DNA of 64,000 nt from Armigeres subalbatus (taxonomy: Eukaryota > Arthropoda > Insecta > Diptera > Culicidae), in the NCBI RefSeq assembly GCF_024139115.2, contig NC_085139.1, positions 14,603,533-14,667,532 on the forward strand, in the 5' to 3' direction. The translations under genes and the position numbers were made by a program. The first letter of the stretch is position 1, and each line of letters opens with the position of its first letter. Positions 31,778 through 44,869 of the stretch are shown here, piece by piece. The notes beneath the pieces are model-generated. The model made no database searches. It was given only the letters and a program-made list of their open reading frames with translations, and was not told the DNA's origin.

Positions 31778-32219
31778 TTTTTTTTTATTTTTTTATTTAT
31801 TTGATAGGCACTCTGTGTTACTTAACCGCTACTGTGCCGAGATCTACTGTGGTATTCTGCAGCCAGAATCCATACAGAATCTATTTTTAGATTTGTCCAT
31901 TGTTCATTGTTGTTGTCGTTGCTGGTCCATCTCGTCGTGAGTCCATTGTGTTTGTTTTGGCCATGTCGTGTATCCAATGATCGTTGCATTGTCCGGTTGC
32001 CATTTATCCGGGTAACGTTGGAGGAATGCCTCCGAGAAGAACAAGTTGTCAGTCGTCATCAGGCAGCCGTGCCGGTGAGGCGTGCACCCCAATACGCCAC
32101 CGCATAGGCTGCGCATCCGGCGACTGACGAGGGTTTTGGTGGAGGGGCTGGGAATCGAACCCATGACCATTCGCTTGAAAGGCGAACGTGTAGCCAACTA
32201 CGCTACGGGACCCCCCCTA
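31778..32219 (-). mobile_element. tRNA-Glu-like SINE with 11 bp duplication
   Basis: On the minus strand the head reads GTCCCGTAGCGTAGTTGGCT (A box, D arm), then TTCGC-CTTTCAA-GCGAA, a perfect 5 bp anticodon stem with loop reading UUC (Glu), then GGGTTCGATTCCC (B box). A 350 bp body and an A/T-rich tail follow. GCTGAGATATT flanks it at 31767-31777 and 32220-32230. It is tRNA-related like other mosquito SINEs; the family name was not determined. Confidence 0.85.
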
Positions 32220-32230
32220 GCTGAGATATT

Positions 32231-33554
32231 ATAGTTTAAAGTCTATCATATTTTCGTGACGGTCCCAGATTTTCGCAACTCAAGCAGCACAACTTGTTTC
32301 ACTACTGAACATTTCACTGTGTTGCAACTATTCGGAAAGAAACAATCTTTGCGTATGTGCCATCAAATATAACTCTCTTGCAATCTAAAAAGCGCAAGAG
32401 GTGGAGCCTACGGAAACATTGTAGTAAAATTGCAATAATGTTGCAAAATACTAAAGCGGAAATAAATAAAATAAAAATATAAAACTGAATTCGATTTATG
32501 GATCTTGTAATTGATAGTCCTTCATTCTACCACAGCATCACTCAACACTTCGAAGGGACTGCATCTTGACTCACCATAAAAACCATACGATTATGAAGTT
32601 TTTTTTGCTAGGGTTTTCTGTTACTTGTTTGCACCACCACCGGAAAAAAATGTGAGTTGTCAAAACGTTGAACTATGCTAAATAAAACATGAAGACACAC
32701 TCAACTTATCTGCAACTTAAATTAAACAAACAAACCAATTTTGAAAGACGCATTGAAGTTACATGGTAAAAAATATGCAACTTGATGATTTTGTTTCGTG
32801 TTTGCAACATAAAGTGCAGTATTCTTTGGTTGTTTGTTTCCAAATGTCAAACTCGTTCTGAATTGCAATGTTAATGAAACATTGATCACAACTTGAACGT
32901 TTTTGACATCTGATGCAACTTTTTCGTGCTTTGATGTTTTTTCAATGCCTTTAATGAAACTGAATAGAAACAAGATTCTTTTTGGAAGATGTTGCGTGTG
33001 CTACTTGGGAATCGTAAAGTGTACCCCAATATAGAAAAGACAGTCATACGTAAAAAAAGCGAAAAAGGCCCACTGCGAAAAGTTACATACACAGATAAAA
33101 ATATTTTTTTGATTTTAAATGTATTTTCATGCACATATTTGGAGCATGCAAATAAACGTAACATTCAATCGATCTCACTATTCTTTTAAATCGAAATAAA
33201 TTTAAACGGTGCTTGCTTGTAAAATTCAATCAAATTTAATTGAATATCGAATGTTAATTCGTTTGATGCGATGGGCTTTAACTTTACACGTCGTTGAGTT
33301 TTCAAAATTATTTGCTGTGTAGGTACCATCAAATGTTATTCCGCGAAATGTTAAACAACGAAAATGAATTCGGTGAAATGGTTTTCGGTTAAATGTTATA
33401 CAACACTCCCACTTCGCAATACCATTTTGTATCGACAGATATGCATTTAGTTTTCTACTTGAAACTTTGTTTTGTTAGAAGTGTTCAAGCCGGAAACAAA
33501 ATACGCATCAGTTAGTAGGTAGTGTAAGAATTTGTAAAAGTGGTTTATTGTTCA
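32231..33554. other. Unrecognised AT-rich DNA
   Basis: No gene, TIR or tandem array supported. 33330-33410 has repeated CGAAATGTTA/GTGAAATGG motifs resembling decayed minisatellite. Confidence 0.4.
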
Positions 33555-33601
33555 AGTTCCAGTCAGACGGCTGAATTACATTCAGCCGTCTGACTAGAAC
33601 T
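33555..33601. repeat. 22 bp arm hairpin with 3-base loop
   Basis: AGTCAGACGGCTGAAT (33561-33576) and its complement ATTCAGCCGTCTGACT (33580-33595) are separated by TAC. Including AGTTC outside, 21 of 22 positions pair. The loop is too short for a usual pre-miRNA; it could be the core of a decayed palindromic element. Confidence 0.85.
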
Positions 33602-35260
33602 GACATCACAATCATTCCCTATTCACTTGTTTGAATGAACTATGAGCTATCATTATCGCGGTATTGTGGAAATAAAAAAAATAGCTTGTGGTTAAAATGC
33701 CTTTTTTATAGTAGTTCAATTTTACACAACGTATAAAAAAACAACATTTAGGACAAGCCGTTTTGAAGAATAAAAATAAAAAAAATCATTGATTCAGCTA
33801 TCCGCATACAAACACCAAGTTGGGCAACCATGCGTTTCCACGCTCATGTGGTGTCATACAGAAGTAGTTCATGAAATTATGTGTGAAAAAATTATCTGCT
33901 GCAAAAAAGGAATTTTTGTAGTAATTCAAATTGAAAAGAATAAACTTTTTTCTCTTTTGGACTTTAAATGTAAGTCCTTTCTAGAAAATTCATTGAGTTA
34001 CGTTCACAGTGATTTCGTTACGAAAGTTTGGCAAGTTTCTTACTTAAGATATTTTCACTTTTTTAACACAATATCCTACAGAAACTCTCAATAATATTCT
34101 GGAGTAATCACTGTAATTTGTTATCCCACTGATGATAATAAGAATCATGTAGGAAGTTCTTGTTGTAGCCCTACTATTTGTTTGAACTGGGTTGTATATT
34201 TTCAATTTTTAATTACTACCATATCCGAATAGATTCTTCTTAGTCATTTTTGGCGGACAAACAAAAGTTCATTCCTCTGAAGAAGACACTCATCACCACC
34301 GCACACAACTCCGCCTTTCGACTAGAAGACCGACTTCATTGGTTCGCATCAATATCAGCAGCAGCATCACATCGTTTCACAATCGAACATAAACCAAGCC
34401 ACACCTCCTGCTACAAAAGGAACAAAAAACGATTCGGATACTTGTGGTGGGTTGGTTTAAATTTGGTTATACCTCGACGGAGTGAGGAGACTTTCTTCTA
34501 ACATTTTCTTGGCAGTTGTTTTCCTTAGCGATCACAGAAAATAGTCATGCTTGAAATAGAAATGCACCGACGGTGGCGACGATGTGCTAAAATATTGAAG
34601 GAATTTTCTTTCAAATTGCCACCGCGGGGAAGAGAATTCATTCATCCCGTCTGTCTCGTTCCGAGGATTGTGGCGCTTTGTATGGGTGGGAAGGAATCCC
34701 TGTCGGAAAGTTTTGTGGAAACACAGTCGAAGCTTTGTTTGATCAATTTTTGACGAAACCCGGTATCGATTTCACACTCGAAGCGCCGAAAAATCAACGT
34801 GCCGAAAAATCAGTCGCAGTCGCTTCTTCTCGGCAGGATTTTCCTTCGAGTAGAAGTAGACGGACTCGACTTCACCTCGCCAACGGTTTGGACTGGTTTG
34901 AGCGGTGGAAACGAAGTTCACTCCCCCGGTGGTCGTGAGAAACTTTTTTGGGGGATTGCGATGATGTGAGATTTTGCGCTCGTGAGAGAATTTGGGGGTC
35001 TCTAGTGAGAAAGGGAATGAGAAGTGAGAAATTGTTTTGATGTAGAATGCTTCGGATAGGAAACATGTTGCAACAAACGTAGTGCGAGAAGGATTTTGAT
35101 AAGACGTTTCGCCAAAAGGAGAATTAATTCAATTGTATTTTGTTACGTATCCTTTCAATTCCTAATAGAAATAACTAAAATCTGGCTAAAATGGAAACTT
35201 CCCCTGAAAAATTATTAACTTTCCAAAAAATTTGCTAATAAAGAAATAAGGGTATAAGTA
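33602..35260. other. Unrecognised sequence
   Basis: 34250-34940 is closer to 48% GC and has several overlapping open frames on the plus strand (34250-34501, 34547-34753, 34678-34938), but none resembles a known protein and frames change repeatedly. It may be a decayed exon or retroelement. The rest is AT-rich. Confidence 0.35.
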
Positions 35261-35510
35261 AGGCCGTTACAAATATTTAATTAAAATTATGTTCTACTGC
35301 TCTCCGAAAGGTCAAAGGGGGGGGGAGATAATAAAAAATATATATTAAAATTGATAAAAATAAAAAAAAACTCCTCAGGTTTGTTAAATAATGTTTTGAA
35401 AATCCTTAAATCTCCCAAATTTTTTTTTGTTGCCCCCTCAAAATATTATTTTTGGCCACAAAAGTCCGAGGGGGGGAGACATAATTTGTTTCAAATATTT
35501 GTATCGGCCT
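35261..35510. mobile_element. 250 bp MITE
   Basis: The left end AGGCCGTTACAAATATTT and the right end AAATATTTGTATCGGCCT are inverted with one difference. G-runs (GGGGGGGGGAG, CGAGGGGGGGAG) are placed symmetrically inside. Noncoding. Confidence 0.8.
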
Positions 35511-35590
35511 AACAAATAAATAAAAAAATCCATAAGTAATGCAAAATTTCCATACACAATAAAAAAAATTACATGAAACAAAAAATTTAT

Positions 35591-35970
35591 TTATCGTAGA
35601 GTGTGACCGACCCAGCCCCATTTCCGATCCCGAATTTTTGTTGCTATCGGCCTCTGGTGACAACGACCATGGTGCTCGTTGTTTGGGATCCAGTTGTGAG
35701 GCCACCAGGCCCGAATTATATACCGCAGGCATCGGTTAATGAACACCTGCAGCCGTTGAGTGTTCTCCACTGATATACACCATGTTACGCTAGCGTATAA
35801 CAGCACAGATTTCACATTAGAGTTGAAAATTCGTATTTTGGTGCGTTCACTTTTTTTTGGTGCGATGAGTCCGATGATTTTCTCAGGAACTCCCTTGCGT
35901 CTCAGGGCGCCCCACATATTCTCGTGATTGAGACGGTCGAAAGCCATTTCGTAGTCAATGAATACCAAGT
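35591..35970 (-). pseudogene. LINE RT fragment, 3' piece (split LINE)
   Basis: The minus frame reads YLVFIDYEMAFDRLN, the RT motif A aspartate region, then KGVPEKIIGLIAP, and then jumps straight to RTKIRIFNSNVKSVLLYAS and RDRKWGWVGHTLR, which belong near the C-terminus. Motifs B and C (the catalytic DD pair) are therefore deleted. The protein reads on into 55290 across the 19.3 kb interval. It is an RTE-superfamily-like LINE by its C-terminal WGWVGH motif; the clade was not fixed. Confidence 0.8.
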
Positions 35971-36662
35971 AAGGGTATGCGATAACACACTTTGTCCTAA
36001 CGAAACGAAACGGAACGAAATTTAAAATGTCTATGTTGATTTGGAACGAAACGAAACGAAATAAAGATTTCTTTCGATATTTCGAAACGATACGAAATCA
36101 AGGTTCATTCAATTCGAAATTTTTCGAAACGAAACGAAATTTTAATTTTTTTTTTCCGCAGAATTTTTATTAAATTGTTTTTACATTATGTACGCAATTC
36201 TGATTTCACTTTTTCGAAGTCGCATAACTGTTTTGCGACCAAAAGAGTTACAATAACAGAAAAGGCAATCTGTGATAAATCGCCACATTCTCGCCGCATA
36301 TACCATTGGCAATAAGACAATACTCCAGCATTTGTGTCGCTTTCAAAGAAATTCATTAGTCAAAATTAGAAAATGAATGCTTAGATTTATTTTTTATTTA
36401 GTGGGATACTCAATTATGTATTCACATCTGCCAGGCGTATACGCAGATAGAGAATTGATATTACTAGACCAATATTTGAAAGAGCGTATCAGCCAAAATG
36501 TATTCCTTCTTATTCTTCGTCTACATATATAGCATACATTTGCTCACTAGAAGAATCCTGTGCACCTTTCTAAAATGTACGAAGATATGTATTTCCGATT
36601 GAATTTAACAGACCCATAGTCTTATATACAATCAGCTCGACAAACTGAGCTATTGTCTGTGT

Positions 36663-36694
36663 TCTTTTTTTTTTAATCTTTATTAACGTGATTT
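36663..36694 (-). mobile_element. 32 bp poly(A) retroinsertion
   Basis: Minus strand: AATCACGTTAATAAAGATT plus A-run. CTATTGTCTGTGT is duplicated at 36650-36662 and 36695-36707. Same source family as 14362-14425. It is the shortest insertion in the window with a clear duplication. Confidence 0.75.
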
Positions 36695-36707
36695 CTATTG
36701 TCTGTGT

Positions 36708-37971
36708 GTCCTTGACATATGAGAACAGCTGTTATGGTCAGTATAAGCTGAAAGCAATCTTAAGTAAAGAGCTGCCAGCAATGTTAATGATCTTTCAACC
36801 CGTTCTGGATTTTATTTTTGCAAATTCCATGCGAAGATCAAGAAATGCCCACAAATCTGAAATGTTCCTTACATACAGCGCCGTAGCGTGCGGTTACAAG
36901 AGGTCAGTAGAAAAGAGAAAAACAAAAATATAATAATTAACAAGTTATTTGACAATCATGGATTTTGATAATCAACATTGTGTGAATCGGATTATTTAAA
37001 ATTTTAGCTATTACATATTAGGGCCACCGAGGGATTTCCAGAGCCATAATGTTTGATAGCAGTGACTATTCGTGAAATGTAGAACTTATTGAAGCAGTGC
37101 AGCATACATTCAAGCGTTTTTTGTATAGAAAATTCTATTACCCTTATGAACCACATCAGAGAAGAAGAAGTCGCATGCAGATCGCATCATTAACTGATCG
37201 TCGGCGCGTCCTTGATATGTCTATGCTTCATTGACTTGTACATGGTTCTATTCACTGCAGCATTACTAGTGACCTCCAGTTTTGGTTTCCCACGCATGGT
37301 CTACGTCAGTTGGATCTATTCTACATCCTCCCTAGATCAAGGACAAACCTGGGAAAAGCTGCACCTCTTTCTCGTTTATGCCAGACTCACAACAGAAGGC
37401 TACAACAAGTGGACATTTTATGAAGTTTTCGCAATTCAAAAGGTGTAGCATTTGCTACAATCTGCAATAGGCTAAATAGATAATGAAACAACTTTACAAT
37501 CTTTAATTAAGAACATAGCATTCTCCATAAACCAATTAAATTCACGTACGCCAAATGGTAGGCCAGTAAAAGCATAACGACACTGATCGTTTACCCATAA
37601 AACGATAGGTCGCGATTTCCGCCGCGCTCGATTTCGCGAGATCAAGGTCGGGTCCAAGGAAGTTTTCAGGAAGATTGGGAAAGAGAGAGTCGTGGCTGCA
37701 CCCGAAATTGCACGAAGAGCCAGCGGTCAAATTAATATCTCGCAATTGTCCAATCGGTCGAAAAGATTCGCGGGAAATCCGAATTCAATTCGGCGAGGTC
37801 ACGTTCCATAATCTGAGGATTACGGTTTCGCTCACTTTCGTCCGAATCGCAGATAACAGTGGAAGTGTCTTGCTTTGTTCGTGTGTCGTTTTTCAATTTG
37901 TAAGCTTTGAAAGTAACGTGGTTAAACTTAATTACTTGTATTTAATTATATTCTCCTCGTTTAGTTCTAGT

Positions 37972-38008
<37 letters not shown>

Positions 38009-38639
38009 GGTCCAGCCACATACCCCTATAAAGGTTTGAACTGAACGAGTTATCTTTAAGATAATTAAATAAGATCAATGTAATCGGTTTTGCAAACAAA
38101 CGATCCGATTGTATATACAGATATAAAATCCAAAATACAATTCCATACTGTACAGCAAAAATAAATTGGTAAAATGAACTAAAGAACTACACCTAGAATT
38201 TTTGTAATCAACAGTAGTGATACATGGAGCTCATCAAAAGCTAAACTTGTGAAACCTCTCGCACAGATTTCAAAAGCTCCGCCAAACATCGCGTTCTTTT
38301 CACAAACCAATATCGCAATCTAAAACTCACATGTATCTGAACATGGATCATTAGGTTCGACAACCAAACATCAAAACTTGTGTAACCGCTCCGTCGATAA
38401 CAAAAGTTTCGGAACAACCACGAGTACAAAATAATCTACCAGAAGGCACTACTAACTCAAGAGCATGATTCAACAGTTCGAAATATGCAAGTTTTTAAAT
38501 AAATTCAAAATCATTCATATCTGTAATCCACGCGGGATGCTCAAACTTTTGTAGACTACACAAAGAAAGGTTCAAAAATAAACTACGTCAATAAATTAAA
38601 ATCTATCATGATCATCGAGGCGAACGTTATAGCTTATTA
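36708..38639. other. Unrecognised DNA with (GAT)n microsatellite
   Basis: No gene supported. 37600-37880 is less AT-rich and has short open frames both ways. A (GAT)n run of about 34 bp lies at 37974-38007 and is followed by AAGGTCCAGCCACATAC, so it could be the tail of a retroelement whose body is 37600-37970. Confidence 0.4.
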
Positions 38640-38744
38640 ATGCCTCAATAAATAATAAAAATAAAAATGGTCCATAAAAATCATCCGTTGTTAAAACTTC
38701 GTCAAGATACATGTGTTAACGGGTAAAAATTGCCGGGTAGCTGT

Positions 38745-41700
38745 TCAAAAGGCAGCTTTGACGTGTGAAATACATTGTCTCTTAAACTGTGTTAGCGTGA
38801 CTGCACGTTTGATGTGTGAAGGCATCGAATTGAAAACATTTATACCTTTAAAAACAAAGAGTTTTGTGAAGCGCCATACAGAAAATAGGGTGTTCTCACA
38901 ATATCCGCGTGTCTAGTATTATAACTATGAATATCACTTCCTCTTTCAATTCGATCACACAAATATCGAGGCAGTAAACCGTTTATTACTTTAAAATGAA
39001 CACCATAGTCAAGTACACTATTCTTTTGCTTCACTGACAGCCATTGTAAGGCGTCCAACAGGAAAGTTGAGGAAGTGAATCTATCACATTTAAAATCAAA
39101 CGCATTATTTTATTTTGTAAGCGCTGCAATCTCGATATTTGTGTTTCGTTAGCCAAGAAAAGGATGGAAGGGCAAAAATCCAGATGAGGAGAGATGATTG
39201 ATTTATACAAGAGTATTTTGCTACCAATAGTCAAATCGTGTTTTAATCGACAGAGCATTCCATACTTCTTGGCTATTTTCTTGATAACATTGTCAATATG
39301 TATGTCAAATTTTAGCTTGTCATCAATAATCACGCCAAGATATTTAATAACGCGGACGCGATCAATTGTCTCATCATCAATTTTAACAGAGACATCCTCA
39401 TTTACTCCAGGTTCGCGAAATTACCATGTATTTTGTTTTATTAATATTCAATTTCAATTGCTTGTATTTCAACCATCTACTTAGTGACTGTAAATCCTCG
39501 CTCAAGCGTGAAACGGCATCTGCTAAATTTTTAGCTGCAATGAATATCACGGTGTCATCAGCAAAAAGATTTATATCACAAAATCGTAAGACTCGTCGCA
39601 TGTCATTTATGTACATAATGAATAAAATAGGCCCTAATACACTTCCCTGTGGCACTCCGAGCGTGTTCTCCACGGGACTAGAAACATAATCATTAAAGCA
39701 GTCCTTTGAGATCTGTCAGACAAATAGCTTTCAAACCAATTGTATGCAGATCCCGAAATTCCAAAGCGCTTGATTGTGCTCAACAATAAGGGCCGAGAAA
39801 TTGTCTCAAAAGCGCGTTTTAGATCCAAGAACACAGCAACAATCGTATCTTTACGCTCTACATTTTCCTTCCATTTAGCTAATACCAAGTTCAATGCGGT
39901 TTCACAAGAATGACCTTCTCGATATCCCGATTGTTCCGGTATCAGCCGGTATGGCCTTTTACTACAAGTTCCAAAATTTTCTCTAATGTGTGCAACATAT
40001 TGATAGGACGAAACTCTTCGGCTTTAATCGTCCCAGCAACTTTTTGAATTGGAATCACTAGAGATTCCTTCCGATGGATCGTAGTATGCCAAGTGTACTA
40101 GACGCAAAATTTTCTGCTCCGTTTTTCCTGTCGAATATTTTCAATTTTCAAACGTTTTCACTTCGACGGAATTCTTAAGTGAAAAAGTGGCTCCAGATCA
40201 TCAAGTTTGTTTTATTCTAAAGTGGTCAGATGCTAGAAGCAAGCCCGAAGAGATCTGATCTTATCAGAAACCGCAACGGCACAAACAGCAGAAGCAAAGC
40301 AATAATTCCTAAGAGAAAAGCCCGAATCCCGAAGATGACGAATTGGACGAACCTCGAGTGCAGTGTGCAATTATCCTTCAAAATAAAATAGATCATTGAA
40401 TCGATCGTTGATGTAGACGAATGCTGATGACCTACAGACCATTGAATGTTAGCAGCTCAACGTGTGTTTCACCTAGGCCGATTTTACCATCATCACGGGA
40501 GTGTACTTTGCCTTCGTTTGTTAGTGGAAGAAGAACGAGCAACAACTATTATTTTGGTGAGGTCTTAAAGTTTACATATACTATCAGGTCATAGCCCACG
40601 CTTTCATCTGTTATTAGTCCTTGAGCATTTCTGCTCTACGACTATGCCTTCGACCACTTCCCCCAATTACCACAGCAATCGCTAAAACTAAAATAAGCTA
40701 ATGCTCTATCCAACGCTCCGAAAGTACTTGTTATCAATTGTTAATCATTCTAAATAATTATGCGGACGCGGTAAAATTAAATCCATCAATAAAGTTATTA
40801 GTTCATTTCTGTAGCCGATAAGGAGCTTCCATGTCAGATAAAATGAAAAGTGAAGTTCAAGTGTTACGGCACTGTTTTAGATGTTCTGACGTGCCAAGAA
40901 AAGGAATATCAAGAAGCATTCAGATAAATTTAAAAAAAAACGAGTGGTTTGTTTCATAATGTTTGTATTTATATCCAATATCGCTCTACCTTCTGTCAAA
41001 TTTTAGAATTTTCTTTTTATTTTTCTCGAATTTTTCTAGATTTTTTTTTTGATTTTCTTTGGAAAATTCTTCCATATTCTTAAGGACAAATATGGTACTA
41101 TCATATATAGTATTCCGGCGGTACTTTCGAGCAAATAAATCAGTGAACTTTTTGTTTGCTTTGCAAATTGCTCGTGAGTATCGGTAGATATTGATCAGCT
41201 TTAAATGGTCGGTATATTTAAAAAAAAGAAGCAATTCTGCTACCGAAAATATGCCTCAAAAAGTTGTCGGCATCGGCGAAAGGTGTACCTATTTTAAAAT
41301 TGCTGCGGTCGATAACATTTTGAAGATCGATTTTAATATACATAAGAATATTAATTTTATGTACCATGACGTCAGCAGTGATAGAATTAACAACAGTCGA
41401 TCGCGTTTGAATCACAAACATGTGCTTCTTCCTGTCGTATTGAGGCGGGTTTGCTTCTGCTACGACAATAGAGGCTTGTTTGCAGCCGTTTGATCATTTA
41501 CTCATCCACTTAGAATTCATTTGTTGATCAAAATCACTATCATATCAGGGGAAGGGAATTTAATTTCTTTTTGCTCTTTTTCGTTTCAGAGAGCGAGCAA
41601 AGGCGCTTAAACCTAGGCTATAAGCCAGGGCAAGGCTAATACCTGCGCCCCATCCGAGGAAAATCATCAGCAAGGATAATGGAGTGACATAAATTTCTTA

Positions 41701-43509
41701 GCAAAGTCACTCTCAACGTATTTCCACAAATGTTCTATCATTTGCTTATAATGATACTCCTAAACCACATACCCTACCCACCATCCAATTCCTTGACATC
41801 TATGAGGGCGTCGGTGAGTCGCTGGCCTCTCGTTAAGTAGATGTCATATCATCATTTCCTTCCCTTTCCTAGTAACGGAGAAGATGGGCGTGGCCGGCAA
41901 TGATAGCTTTCATGTTTTATCATTTTGGACCCCAATTGGATTTCCATTGAATCCCAAATGGAAATCCATAAGCAATGGGGTAAGAAAGGTAAAGAATATA
42001 CATGACAACTATCAGTATGCAATCTACGAAATACTCCGTTACAACGCAACGCAACGCAACGCAACGCGCAACGCAACGGAATCACTAGAGATGCCTTCTA
42101 AACTTGTGGCCCGTGCTCAGTTCGTAAAGATTTATTAATAAGATCCAGCAAGTTGTGTCTTGTATTGCCTTGGCATTAACATTATCGATTCAGCCGTTTT
42201 TACAATAGAAAAGCAATTATTTTCAAGTACTTCTAATGTTATTGGGTGAAATCCAACAAATCTACAATTAGAATTAATCGGCTGTTTTATTTCGTCAGGC
42301 TCATCAACTAACTCAATTGACTGGTTAATCAGTGAGACACTGATTGAATTTATCTGCAATAACTTGTTCTGACTGTTCTACTGTGCCATCGAAGGTTATG
42401 GATGGCGGTTTGCTACTATTAGGTTTTAACAAGGATTTCAAAATTTTCCATAACTTTTTGCTGTTGTTTTGATGCTGATCAATTTTCCTCTGAATATATT
42501 CGCATCTCGTTTTTTCAACATATGCGAATATTTATTACGCGCGACCTGATACCTTTTCCAATGAATAGCATTATTACTTCTACAAAATTTTCTGTACAAT
42601 TTGTCCCTTTTACGTTTGAATCGTAAAAGATCCAGATTGTACCAGCTGTTCGAGTTTTTCAGAGATACATATTTATGTTCTATTAGATTATTGGTACAGG
42701 TTTTCAAAACGTCAGTAAGAACAGCTGATTTTTGATCTAACGAACCGACGTTTGATTGAAAATCCACGTTTCTTGCGACAAGACCCGAGATAGCTTGTTT
42801 TGAATATTTTCTCCAGCACTTTAATTTGATAAGATCACTATTATTATCACTATTATCATCTACGTTAATTACTAGAGTTTCATGATCGGTTATTTTCAAA
42901 TCACAAATCGTTACCGTACTAACGGAATCGAAATTAGAATATACATGATCAATTAAAGTTCTACTGTGCTGAGAAATACGTGTGTAATCGAAGACCTTTT
43001 GTTTCAAATCAAAAAGTCTGCTAACCGTTTCAAATGATTCGAATTATGGATGTCACACCGATTGATATTAAAATCGCCAGCGAGTATATTTAATTTAGTA
43101 GGATCTATGAACATCTCCAACCAGTTCTCCAAAATTTCAACAAATCGCGGGTCATTTGAACTGGGAAAGTGATATAAAACTCCATAGTTACCCATCTTCA
43201 TGCCACGTTCAACTGCAATGCCTAAGAACCAGTTACCATCACAAACTTCGTTCAATTGAAGCTTGAATTGAACCGATTCTTTGACATAAATAGCAACACC
43301 GCCAGTGTGTCTTGAATGTGATAAACAAGCAGCTACACTGTAACCCGGGATACTGTACTGTTCAGAAAGAATCACTGTCAACGATATGCGTTTCAGATAA
43401 AAAGACTAAAATGGACGTTTATCTTCTACAAGCTGACGTAATGCAACGTAGTTTGTAGAGAGACCTGCAATGTTCAAATACAAAATATCGAATTTATTTA
43501 CATTCATAC
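38745..43509 (-). pseudogene. LINE ORF2: endonuclease and reverse transcriptase
   Basis: It begins at an ATG near 43509, about 15 bp before the ORF1 stop. Endonuclease: LNIAGLSTN near the start, then GGVAIYVKE, NILAGDFNIN, TLIDHVYSN and a terminal SDH-like position changed to KITDHETL. Linker with FRPINML at 39990. RT: FLDLKRAFETI (39800s), GVPQGSVLGPILF (39650), FADDTVIF (39570), LKLNINKTKYMV. The C-terminus holds LLPRYLCDRI and ends near 38745. Broken by a stop after KRPF (43420), a frameshift near 43005-43040, further shifts in the RT, and the insertion at 40072. The reaction would be target-primed reverse transcription in the nucleus. Confidence 0.8.
40072..42077 (+). mobile_element. Noncoding retroelement inserted in the CR1-like RT
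   Basis: A 21 bp duplication with one difference flanks it (40051-40071, 42078-42098; it contains GGAATCACTAGAGAT). Removing it rejoins the RT protein (KASLVIPIQKVAGT). The 3' end is a tandem CAACG run (42043-42077). The start GATCGTAGTATGCC resembles the AGATCGAAGTATGTCG starts of 14937 and 55988. It has a 5' leader and 3' region, no RT frame. The long duplications and short-repeat tails suggest one lineage. Confidence 0.7.
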
Positions 43510-43522
43510 TAGAACTTGGTTG

Positions 43523-44860
43523 CTATTCATTGAAATGCAAGCTGCTCTTTTTGCGACCAACTCCTCTTTTATACCCTTTGCATTCAGTACTCCGTGCTCC
43601 GTGTTTCACGTCCAACTTCGTTTTACGTTCTTGATTCATTTTATTACAATTAACACATTTCAATACAGATGACGTGCATTCAGATGTCTTGTGAGGTCCA
43701 CTGCACTTAGAGCACGCGATAGCGTTTTGCAATCTGTGCTCATGTATATTTACTTTCTTCGCGGTCAACAAACAGCTATGACTGTCTTTATCGACTTCAA
43801 TCACAACGTTGTACTTGTTGTATTTGAAACGAGGATTTTCAAAAACCCCTATCACTTTTACATCATTGATAGCGATGTCTTCATTCTGATCTTTTAAAAT
43901 CTGAATGAAGTCATCGGAGAAAATTCTCGCTCATGCCCATCACTTTTAACCTTGGCACCGATGAGGAACAACAGCATTGTAATTTTTACCCAACTCGCTT
44001 TGAATGCCTTCTTTCACAACATTAATACTATATCCTGTTGCACACTCAGCAATAATAGAGCCGTTTTCCCGTTTCTAAAGTTACTGATTTTGTGTGTTTT
44101 TGGATCTAATTTGGTGGTCAAAAATTTCCGAGTATCATCGCTACTCTGGTTGGACTCTTTCGGTTTTATCACTATAACCGGACGAGCCTTACGAACAACC
44201 TTCACATCATTAGCGGTCGTACTTTTTGTCTTAGCTTTATTACTACTATTACTTTTCATCCCAGTGCACTTCTTCTTAACAATATCCGCGAAACTAACCT
44301 TTTCATTAAAAACATCATCAGACGCGTCGTCTGCTTCCTGAACCTTTCGCTTTTTACCTCTGGGATTAAGTGCCGACTCCGAAGTCGAACGAGATGAACC
44401 TTGCATTACATTCATTGCATCTACTTTACTGCGCGCATCAAATTGTAAAATGAACCTTTCATATTTTCCAACTCATTTCAATTAAATCCCGAAAACCAGA
44501 GACTGCATTGTCTAAGGCATTTTGTACCTTTTTCCCCAATTGCTCCATCCCGTCTTTCAACGCGATGTTTATCTGAGCAACAATATTGTCTCGAATACCA
44601 CCGATCGAAGCAGAGAGTGAAGAAATCTTCTTCATCTCTTCTTCCAACTTTGTGTATTCGAGAACAGAATATTCTGCTCGCCACAACACTAACTTGATAA
44701 ACATTGATCACACTTGAACACAACATTTACATTCTCCGTGACCAGCTTTGCCAATGGTTTGGTCATGGAAGTGCACTTAATAGTGGTACACTTTAGCGCA
44801 ACCACAACCCGAACAACTCATAGGCAAATCGCTGGGCAGGACCCCCATACCGCACTCACT
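43523..44860 (-). pseudogene. LINE ORF1 (gag-like) with zinc knuckle
   Basis: Read from the minus strand: a short N-terminal Cys-rich stretch (MSCSGCGCAKVYH near 44845, reminiscent of the PHD-like finger of CR1-type ORF1s), a predicted coiled coil (EEEMKKISSLSASIGGIR near 44640), a basic Ser-rich region (RGKKRKVQEADDASDD), a conserved KFLTTKLDPKTHKISNF segment (44100), and a zinc knuckle with its partner (CSKCSGPHKTSEC then CVNCNK, 43700-43640). At least three frameshifts or stops split it. The role is RNA binding in the retrotransposon particle. Confidence 0.7.
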
Positions 44861-44869
44861 GCACTCAAC

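Noticed and set aside
33555..33601. miRNA precursor
   Set aside because: The loop is only 3 bases and the stem 22 bp, which does not fit Drosha/Dicer processing.
34250..34938. Host gene on the plus strand
   Set aside because: Three short frames overlap without a common splice pattern and none resembles a known protein.
37472..37657. Ty3/gypsy reverse transcriptase motif (YAFTGLPFG) on the minus strand
   Set aside because: The motif stands alone: the expected residues after LPFG and the YVDD box are absent and the frame ends at once, so it is not strong enough to call.
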